DNA of 10,032 bases, from assembly GCA_036939355.1 (NCBI GenBank), contig JALLAP010001081.1, forward strand, positions 1 to 10,032. The letters are read 5' to 3'. Below, piece after piece: positions 1 to 6,417 of this stretch. Position 1 is the first letter of the stretch. The number at the start of each line of letters is the position of its first letter. Under the pieces are notes generated by a model. The model was not told the DNA's origin. It ran no database searches and worked only from the letters and a program-made list of their open reading frames with translations. A program made the position numbers and the translations under genes. This DNA comes from Thalassiosira profunda. Its lineage: Eukaryota > Bacillariophyta > Thalassiosirophyceae > Thalassiosirales > Thalassiosiraceae.

Positions 1-1344
1 CCGAATTGCGCGCTTTCCGCCCGGATCGAAATGCCCAGCATGAGGTGAATCGCCACGTCCTTCATCTTCCACTGTGATTTGTCGGCCGCGAATTGGCCGA
101 GCATCTGGCTCACGTGCTCGCTGCAGATGGCCGTCGTCGGTCCCTCGAACTGCCGGCACATGGCCCGCAGCAACTCCTGCGTGCACTTTCTCCGCGAGTC
201 CGTGTCGCTCGACTCCATGTCCGACAGGATGAAGTCGGCGGGATCGTCCTCGAATTTCTCCTCGTCCACCTCCCGCAACGTCAGGTTGGGAATCACGATG
301 CGTCCGAAAATCTCACGCAATGTCCCCTCCCCCTCGAACAATTTGCGGTGCATTAACTTTCCGATGAGGCTGGACAGGAAGCGGATGCTGGTGGTGGCGA
401 GGGCGTCGTGTTTGGGGTGGGGGGTGACGGCCATGAGGAGGTTCCACACGAGTTTGGTGAATTCGGGGAGGTAGGGGAGGAACGGCTCCTCGTCCTTGTC
501 TCCGTAGAGGTTCAAGTTTTGCACCACCGNACTCACCGGGCTGCATCTCCTCATCTTCATCGACCAAAATCGGATTCTTGTACTCCAGCAACTTGGCAAA
601 ACCCTTCATCCACTCCGCCATGTGATCCTCGAAATACTCGGGCAAATCCTGATAGTTCAAGCTGTAGAAGATGCGGTTGATGCTCCGCAGTGCCTGCAGC
701 CGCGCCGTCAGTTCCCCCGCGTTATTCGCCAAAGCGGGGTTGTCCAGTTGTGACGTGATGGTCGTAAACAATTGCGTCAACGGCTCCTGCAGCCGCTTGA
801 GCACGTAGAGAATGTCCGCATAGAGCGCGTCGCTCCGCTGCACATAGCGAAAGCGTTTGAGGATGCTGTTCGCCGTCAACAGCACGCCGTTGACCACGTC
901 CCAGTTCGGATCGGCAAACTTGGCCATCAGGTCCGTGAGCAAATTGTCCCACTTGGACGGGAAGTCCGTCGCGGCAATGAGGGCGATGGACTCGGAGCAC
1001 TGCGACTGGAGCTGCGGGGGCACCGTGCACATGAGCGAGACGAGGTTGTCCTTGATCAAACCGCGGTCCGCTTCGGGGACCACAAATTGCTTGCCGCCGT
1101 GGTCGTCCTCGTCGGGGGCCCATCCTTTCTTGACCATGTTCTTGAAGTGCACCGCCGCCGACTGGCGGACGGGGAGGTCGGACGGTCCATTGTTGGATTC
1201 CGAGACGACGCGGAGGACGGCGAGGGCGTGGCCGGGGGCGGATCGCGCGGAGAGGAGGGCCGCCTCGGCGTTCCGTCGCGTGGTGGCGTCCGGAGAGAGG
1301 GATTGGGAGAGGATTTGCCGCAGCTGGTCTTCCTGCGTCGCCAT
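1..1344 (-). CDS. CSE1: Exportin-2 (CSE1/CAS), importin-alpha re-exporter, 5' part of gene
   Basis: Exportin-2 is a HEAT-repeat karyopherin that carries importin-alpha back to the cytoplasm with Ran-GTP. The ATG is at 1344-1342 (MATQEDQLRQIL); the frame stays open upstream but that stretch is low-complexity Pro/Arg and does not look like protein. Residues 1-269 form the importin-beta N-terminal and Cse1-like region, with family-typical blocks such as AVHFKNMVKKGW, DFPSKWDNLLTDL, NGVLLTANSILKRFRY and FYSLNYQDLPEYFEDHM. A second block (about 527 down to 1) continues with VVQNLNLYGDKDEE, IVIPNLTLREVDEE and FEGPTTAICSEHVSQML, matching the known order in animal and fungal CSE1. The frame shifts by one at the N (530), where about 8-10 family residues are missing, so the locus should be read as two blocks, roughly 1-529 and 537-1344. 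About 445 residues are present; the family is about 960, so the gene is cut by the window edge. Confidence 0.93.
529..537 (-). other. Probable collapsed assembly gap in CSE1 (single N), possibly inside an intron
   Basis: Base 530 is N. On the minus strand the reading frame before it (ending DEEMQPGE) and after it (VVQNLNLYG) differ by one base, and both sides are clearly CSE1. The six bases just before N read GTGAGT (536-531), a good splice donor, but no intron can fit before the protein resumes at 527. The simplest reading is that the N stands for missing sequence, either a short exonic piece or an intron plus a few codons. A plain one-base error would not restore the residues that the family usually has here. 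Confidence 0.75.
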
Positions 1345-1878
1345 GGTTGCCGGAGGGGGCGGGGGTCGTGTAGGGGCTGGTGGCCTGGAGGGGGGCGTGG
1401 GAGGCGGATTGTGCGGCACTCGCTCTCGCTCGCTCGCTCTCGGCGGCAAAAAACGATCTTCCCTTTAGTAGTACTTACGTACATACAACTCTACCTGCCT
1501 CACCTTCGCAGAGACGGGGGCATGTCTCCCCCCGCCCCCCCCGAACTCATCTCACATGGATGGCGGCCACGAGCACCTCCTCCACAAATTTGATGCGTAA
1601 GATACACCGCGGAGGGCGCCGGGGGGCGGGGGGGCCTGCATGCTGCCTGCGCTGTTGGGGTGCATGTGATGTGTCGGGCCAAAATTTGGGCTTCAACTCC
1701 ACCCAAGCAAGCTATGTAGGTGGAACCCTCTGCCTGAGCGCTGCGCACATAAGTCTCTTCCTCATGCATTGCACGAGGAGAGGCAAACATCAGAGCTCCA
1801 AGCAACGCTTCATCTTTGGTAACGCCCGTCTCTGGCGGCCTCCTACTTGTGCACTGCAAGTTTAGAACGTTGATATAG
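1345..1878. promoter_or_regulatory. Divergent intergenic region between CSE1 and the secreted-protein gene
   Basis: These 534 bases separate two head-to-head starts, so they should hold both 5' UTRs and promoters. No TATA box or other named element could be assigned with confidence. Visible features are a CTCG-type simple repeat (about 1420-1440), C-rich and G-rich runs (about 1526-1542 and 1611-1635), and a 16-base sequence at 1561-1576 that recurs exactly at 2921-2936 inside the next gene. Long open frames here are low-complexity read-through of GC-rich DNA and do not look like genes. Confidence 0.5.
1420..1440. repeat. CTCG/CT simple-sequence tract in the CSE1 5' flank
   Basis: A short imperfect run of CGCT/CTCG units lies about 80 bases upstream of the CSE1 ATG. 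On the CSE1 sense strand it reads as GAGCGAGCGAG, a purine-rich leader. It is low-complexity sequence of unknown role. Confidence 0.6.
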
Positions 1879-4800
1879 ATGAAGGTCAGACCCCATCCCC
1901 GATGGGTCGTCGGCCTGGCGTCATTGGCCGTGGCGGCGTGCATCGCCCAAGCGCCCGCGACAGCCGCCGCCACTGTCTCCGATGCCAAAGAGTTAAACGC
2001 GCCGCCATCGCGGATGTGGCGGCGGCGGATATTGAAGGACCGCGCAAAGAACAAAGACGGGGCGGAAGACGAGAACGAGAAGCGATCGTGGAAGCACGAT
2101 CATCAAAAGAAGACGACGAAGAAGTCCGAGAAGGGCAAGGAGAAGCCGGCAAGCTCTCAGAAAAATAAGAGGGCAACCGCGCATACACCAAAGTCACTGA
2201 AGGGCGAGGGCGACGACGACACCGTGTCCATGACGAAGAAGAGCGGGCGCGTCAAAACGATCAAGCCTCGGAGCCACCGCCGCGGCAAGCTCCACGCCGA
2301 AATGGGCGCCTATCCCGGCTACGATGGCCCATTGGATCCTTCCGGCGCAGTGTCTGTAACATTCCACCACGAGGGCAGCCTCAAACTGGCGTACGACCTC
2401 GCCGGGCTGTCGCCGGAGTGCAAGGGGTGCGTCATCCACATCGACGAGGGCCAGTCATGTCGCTCCCTCGATCTCGGCGGCCCCTATTACGACGTGGCGG
2501 AGGATCCCTGGACGGAAGACGGAGGAGCCGTGTATAATTCCAACAAGAAGGGCAAGGCCAGGGGTCACTTCGAGCTGGAGACGGGATACGATACGGCCGA
2601 GGAGAATGCGGGCCACGCGGTGGTGATCTTCGATGAGGACGGGACGGGCATCGCGTGCGGGGTATTGCAGGAGGGAAAGCGGGGCAAGCGCGGTCGCAAG
2701 AGCGTGCGCCAGAGGGAGTCCAAGAGCGGCAAGGCCCAAGTGGCGGGGTACGACGACGAAGGGGAGGCGGACGAGATTGACCCGGAGACGATGCCGCCGG
2801 GACCGTCGCCGGGAGCGGGCGACGGTCCGTCGGGGGATTGGGAGGTTCCGTTCGAGGAGGCATCGACAGCAGCCACCACAACAATGGCAACTACGACAGT
2901 GGTCTCCTCCACATCTACATTGGCGGCCACGAGCACATCAACAACTGATGGGGATATCGAGCCGGCTCCACAACAACCGGTCAGTACCTCCACGTTGGCC
3001 ACCAGCGCAACAACAGAAGCTAGTGGCTCGACCGCAGCGGCCACCAGCACATCCACATCGACCACTTTCGATTGGGGCAACGTTGAGACGCTGCCGCCCA
3101 ACCCTGCCCCAGGCGAGGGAGGCACAGATGCACCGACCGGTGGAGACTTGGAATTCTCGTACGATGCACTAGAGATGTCCATGCCGGCAGCGCAGACCCC
3201 GCAGGCCGTTCCGGCAGTCGAGCGGGCCTCGCCGGTGCTGACAGCCTCGCCCACCACGCTGTGGCCCACGTGGAACCCGACCAGTCCGCCGTCCGATGCC
3301 CCGATAACGGCGTCGCCCACAACGTCGACGCCGACGTCGAGCCCGTCGATGAAGCCAACAACGCTCAGTCCTTCGGAGGGGCCCACCTTCTCACCAACGG
3401 TATCACCTTCGGATGGGCCTACGACGGCGTGGCCAAGTATGGATCCAACGGGTTCTCCGAACGAGTGAGTACTTTTATTACCTGATGTTCGTCGTTTTGC
3501 TCGCAACATAATATCGTCGCTAACATTGCTGGACAGGACGCCGACATCGGATCCTTCCGCTTCTCCCACCCCATCGCCTTCCGTGGGGCCAACGCGGAGT
3601 CCGACAGCCGGGCCGATTGCGCCGCCGACAAGTTCGCCCATCACAGAAGCACCGAGCGGATCGCCTACGCCTTCTCCATCCACCTCGATACCGACCAGCT
3701 CGCCAACAGATGCGGCCACAACGACCAGTCCCAGCAAATCGCCATCCAAATCTCCCACTCCTGAACCTTCGGCAGCTCCCGCGGTTTTGTCGCTAGAATT
3801 GCCGGTCTGCCCTGAGGCTTATGATTCATTGGACGCGACAACTTACAGTAAGGGGAGCCAGGTGGAAGTGAACTCGGTGGTCTACCAATGCCAACCGTAC
3901 CCCTATGCATTCTATTGTACCCAGCTTGAGTTCCGGCCCGATCCGGACCATGCCGAGGATACGCTGTGGATGGACGCGTGGGCAGTGGTGGGTCCCTGTC
4001 GGCATGCCTCGTTGGTTGGCACGACATCGGCAAGCCCCACTAGCTCTCCAACTGGCTCATCATCGGCGCAGCCATCGAGTGCGCCTTCGCAAAGCAAAAC
4101 CGATGGCCCGACGACGAATGTTGAACTCGCGCAAGGGAGCCCATCGTCTTCGAGCCCAAGCTCTGGCCCCACACAGTCCCTGACTGGCTCGCCGTCTGCT
4201 CCGCTGACAGCAGAAGGTTTGCCCGATAATCCTGTAACGCTGGAGGTCCCTGAGAAGAGATTTGTGAGTTACTTTGTTGTGCCAGCAACCTCTCTTTCTC
4301 TCAACGGGCTAGCTGACAATTGTTTCCGATGCGCCGTCTATCTCATACCAGATTGAGTGGACATCTCTTGGCGACATCGACAGAGGCTATGCAATAGACT
4401 ACTTGCAATACGACGAATATGTGAGTTCTGAGACAGCCCACTCAACAAAATGTTACGCGTATCCGCTCCAACTCACACCAACCTCCCTTCAAATAAAGAC
4501 TTGGGATAATCCTGGTGAAAACGAGTTAGAGGCTTACGCCTCGCACGACCTCTACCCAGAGGAAGTCGAGGGGCGTGACTTGCTGGGGATCTCGGAAGAC
4601 ATGTGGGACTGTCACATAAATCACTATGCTGGCTATTATTGGAGCGAGCTCGAGGAGAGCGCTCTGGGTCAATACTTTACAGCACTTGGCTGGGACGCGA
4701 GCAGTTGGGACGGCGATGGGCCAGAGCCAGACACAGAGAGCAAGTACTGGGATGACTTGACGCAGGAACAGCAAATTGCAGCAACTCAGATTTGTTACTC

Positions 4801-5884
4801 GAGAGAGCTGTGGGATGGAACGCCGCTTCCTGGATGGGAGGCGAATGCTTTGACGATGCCTCCGACTGAGCAGCCCACATCCTCGCCGCCAACACCATCC
4901 CCCACACCGCTGCAATACTGTCCACCTCCATATGACTTCGACAAGACCGACTACGTTGCGGGTCAATTGGTAGAGGTCAACGCACACGTCTTTGAGTGCA
5001 GTCCCAAGCGAGTGCGCTATTGCAACATTCTGGCTTGGGACGATAGTTTGCTCGCGGAGGATGCGAATGCCAAAGACAAATGGGATACTGCATGGGTTCT
5101 CGTCGGCCGGTGCTGCAAAACGGAGAGTCCGACTGCAGGGCCAATCGCGTCGCCGACAGCATCTCCATCTCAGAAGCCAACTCTTGACCCAACCTTGCCC
5201 CCGTCATCGTCGCCGACGGTGCAGCCATCGCGTAGCCCGACAATGCATCCAACAGAGCAGGCTTCGTCTCTGAGCCCTACACGCAGCCCAAGCAATGCGG
5301 CAACGAATTTTCCCTCAGCCTCGTCTACGACGATGGGTCCCAGCAAATCGCCTCCAATCGATGTTGCTGATATAATGTCGGATGCGGAACCAAAGAGCGA
5401 CGTCGTCGACGAATCGTACGGGCTCTCTGTGAATCCAGCCGTGTCAAACGTTCCAGAGACACGCTTTCTACCGTGGTCGTCGCTCAGCGCCTTTGATTTG
5501 CAATATGCATCGAACAACTTGCGATACGACGAATATGCTTGGAATATCCCCGGCGAGGCGGAGATCGAAAGTTGGTCCTACCACGATTTGTACGATGAAG
5601 AAGTTGTCGGCATTTCCGGGTTGGGCATCTCAGGAGATATGTGGGACTGTCACATCAACCATTACGGTGGGTACTGGTGGAGTGATATAGAATTCGACGG
5701 GTACGCGGTGTATTTGGAGGTTCTGGGGTGGAACGCCGACAACTGGGACGGCGACGAGGCGCTTCCGGCCAGTGAGAGCAAGGTTTGGGACGATCTGACG
5801 CCGCAGGAACAGGCGGCGGCACGGCAACTTTGTTACACGAGAGAGCTGTGGGACGAGGTGCCCATACCGTATTGGTTGGCTTGA
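1879..5884 (+). CDS. Secreted multidomain protein: Lys-rich, SOD-like, two CBM-like + Trp-rich domain units
   Basis: Proposed CDS: join(1879..3464, 3537..4263, 4352..4420, 4499..5884), about 1255 residues; the GT-AG introns are 72, 88 and 78 bases and the frame is open throughout. The start begins a clear signal peptide (hydrophobic VVGLASLAVAACIA, then ATAAA). Then come RRRIL (R50-I-L52, RXL-like), a Lys-rich segment (about 48-145), an SOD-like domain (156-263), a paired Pro-Gly motif (303 and 403), a Thr/Ser linker (about 330-395), PT/SP repeats (about 454-612), a Cys-flanked module (620-683), a Trp-rich domain (766-909), a second Cys module (935-999), a PT linker, and a second Trp-rich domain (1112-1255) ending at the stop. 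No transmembrane segment is evident after the signal peptide, so secretion to the wall or matrix is inferred. No named orthologue is recognised and function is unknown. The SPT linkers are typical of diatom extracellular proteins. Confidence 0.85.
2344..2667 (+). other. Cu/Zn-SOD-like domain with substituted metal ligands
   Basis: Residues 156-263 follow the Cu/Zn superoxide dismutase fold signature: GAVSVTFHHEG, LAYDLAGLSPECKGCVIHIDEGQSC, LGGPYYD and GHAVVIFDEDGTGIACGVL. C194 and C260 sit where the SOD intrasubunit disulfide is expected. At the positions where SODs have HIHE, GGH and RAVVxH, this protein has HID (H187, D189), GGP (P202) and HAVVIF (F251). Several copper/zinc ligands therefore look lost, and the domain is more likely structural or binding than catalytic. 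The assignment rests on motif order seen by eye. Confidence 0.65.
2866..3063 (+). repeat. Thr/Ser-rich low-complexity coding repeat
   Basis: Residues about 330-395 are short imperfect repeats of ATTT, STSTLA and ATSTSTT type. DNA phrases such as CGGCCACSAGCACATC recur at 2924 and about 3038. The segment lies between the two related Pro-Gly motifs (ETMPPGPSPG and ETLPPNPAPG), suggesting tandem duplication of a linker unit. It is likely a mucin-like, O-glycosylated spacer, which is inference. Confidence 0.6.
3238..3777 (+). repeat. Stramenopile-type PT/SPS linker (first array), crossed by intron 1
   Basis: The sequence codes for SPTTSTPTSSPS, GPTFSPTVSPSDGPT and similar degenerate units every 4-9 residues (about 454-612). 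Intron 1 (3465-3536) interrupts it at GSPNE|TPTSDPS with phase 2, and the repeat pattern continues on both sides, which supports the splice. Further shorter arrays follow each later domain (about 4020-4200, 4860-4910 and 5125-5350). Confidence 0.8.
3808..3999 (+). repeat. Cys-flanked CBM-like module, copy 1
   Basis: Residues 620-683 run from CPEAYDSLDATTYSKG through VEVNSVVYQC and a Trp pair (TLWMDAWAVVG) to PC. The pattern of Y, G, V, VYxC and a late AW resembles small chitin-binding CBM5/12-type modules and is like a module I associate with diatom secreted proteins. Carbohydrate binding is inferred, not shown. It pairs with copy 2 at 4919-5113. Confidence 0.6.
4246..4843 (+). repeat. Trp-rich 144-residue domain, copy 1 (split by two introns)
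   Basis: Residues 766-909 start VPEKRF and end LPGWEA. Landmarks are HDLYPEE, DMWDCHINHYAGYYW, ALGWDASSWDGD, SKYWDDLTQEQQ and CYSRELWDG. Introns 4264-4351 (phase 0) and 4421-4498 (phase 0) isolate a 69-base exon (4352-4420). The WDxLTxEQxxAA..LCY..ELWD pattern recalls a domain I associate with diatom proteins; I know no assigned function. Confidence 0.8.
4919..5113 (+). repeat. Cys-flanked CBM-like module, copy 2
   Basis: Residues 935-999 (CPPPYDFDKTDYVAG ... VEVNAHVFEC ... RYCNILAW ... KWDTAWVLVGRC) match copy 1 in length (65 against 64 residues), in all Cys positions and in the closing AWxxVGxC. Copy 2 is followed at once by a second Cys (C1000). Confidence 0.6.
5450..5881 (+). repeat. Trp-rich 144-residue domain, copy 2 (intronless)
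   Basis: Residues 1112-1255 start VPETRF and end at the C terminus (IPYWLA). By hand they align to copy 1 with no gaps, at about 82 of 144 identical residues. The strongest block is DMWDCHINHY. No intron is present at either position that splits copy 1. Confidence 0.85.
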
Positions 5885-6017
5885 AGGAAATGGAGCCGTG
5901 CGTAGCATTAGTAGTAAGTCTTCCTCGACAGAGCAAACACGGGGTCTCTCTTGGCTTTCGGAGGCAGTCGTGAGTCGTCTTGTCATCTTGTCCCTTGGCC
6001 AATCTGGCGGCTCCAAG
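5885..6017. other. 3' flank of the secreted-protein gene
   Basis: This stretch runs from the stop codon to the MITE-like element. It should hold the 3' UTR. No recognisable polyadenylation signal or RNA gene is seen. Its last 8 bases (6010-6017) form the left half of the flanking duplication of the element. Confidence 0.4.
6010..6017. repeat. Target-site duplication, left copy
   Basis: GCTCCAAG directly borders the left inverted end and is repeated exactly at 6183-6190. Confidence 0.75.
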
Positions 6018-6182
6018 CACACTGAAGGCCTCGGTTCTTACCCCAGCGAGCTCTTTTTAGGCGTGGGGGATTGATTTGGACCGGAGAGAAAAAAGAGCGC
6101 GCTTAGAACTCCCGATTTCCCATTTCCGCATCCCTGGCCCCCCGCCGGCGCGGGAGGGCCCAGAACCGAGGCCTACAGTGTG
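6018..6182. mobile_element. MITE-like non-autonomous DNA transposon, 165 bp, with 8-bp TSD
   Basis: The ends are a 21-base terminal inverted repeat: 6018-6038 (starting CACACTG, ending CGGTTCT) and 6162-6182, matching at 20 of 21 positions (the mismatch is the eighth base from each end). The element is flanked on both sides by GCTCCAAG (6010-6017 and 6183-6190), the expected target-site duplication; one more G to the left also matches. It has no coding capacity. Inside, 6050-6058 and 6090-6098 form a further 9-bp inverted repeat. An 8-bp duplication fits hAT- or P-type elements, but the terminal bases alone do not settle the superfamily. It lies about 235 bases upstream of the protease ATG. 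Confidence 0.8.
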
Positions 6183-6190
6183 GCTCCAAG
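6183..6190. repeat. Target-site duplication, right copy
   Basis: GCTCCAAG directly borders the right inverted end and equals 6010-6017. Confidence 0.75.
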
Positions 6191-6417
6191 GGTAGTAGGT
6201 GGTCAGTCGTACTCACAACTTTACTATGTATTCCAACGTAGCCAGAGCCGTTTCGTGGCGAGGGCCGACTCCCCCGCCCCCCCCCTCCGCCTCGCCCCCG
6301 AGGTCGATGGCAACGGTATGCCCAATCACCGAAGACCATAATCTCTTGCCCATCGCTCGACAACGCCCTGTTGGTCGAGCCACCAAGCTTCGCCATTTTC
6401 GGCCACCAACAGATCAT
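6191..6417 (+). promoter_or_regulatory. Proximal 5' flank of the M11 protease gene
   Basis: These bases lie between the MITE and the protease ATG. They contain a C-rich run (about 6267-6285) and no recognised promoter box. An in-frame ATG at 6199 would add 73 residues rich in Pro and Arg ahead of the signal peptide and would hide it, so the stretch is treated as untranslated. Confidence 0.45.

Noticed and set aside
1345..1449. In-frame N-terminal extension of CSE1 (35 residues)
   Set aside because: It is low-complexity Pro/Arg/Ser with no family similarity, and the ATG at 1344 gives the expected exportin-2 N terminus.
772..1593. A 273-codon plus-strand open frame over the 5' half of CSE1
   Set aside because: It is a GC-rich shadow of CSE1, which matches a known protein family along its whole length on the minus strand.
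1676..1692. Near-palindrome around CCAAAATTTGG
   Set aside because: It is short and isolated, and no known diatom regulatory site could be matched to it.
2565..3758. A 397-codon open frame on the minus strand rich in Val, Gly, Asp and Ser
   Set aside because: It is the antisense of the PT/SP and Thr/Ser repeats, whose codon bias removes stops on the other strand. It runs across the well-supported intron 1 and has no domain features.
3238..3777. PT/SPS-coding repeats considered as a satellite or CRISPR-like array
   Set aside because: Units are degenerate in DNA and vary in length, but keep protein pattern and reading frame across an intron, so this is coding low complexity.
6199..6417. Earlier in-frame ATG for the protease gene
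   Set aside because: It would place a Pro/Arg-rich stretch ahead of a textbook signal peptide that starts at 6418.
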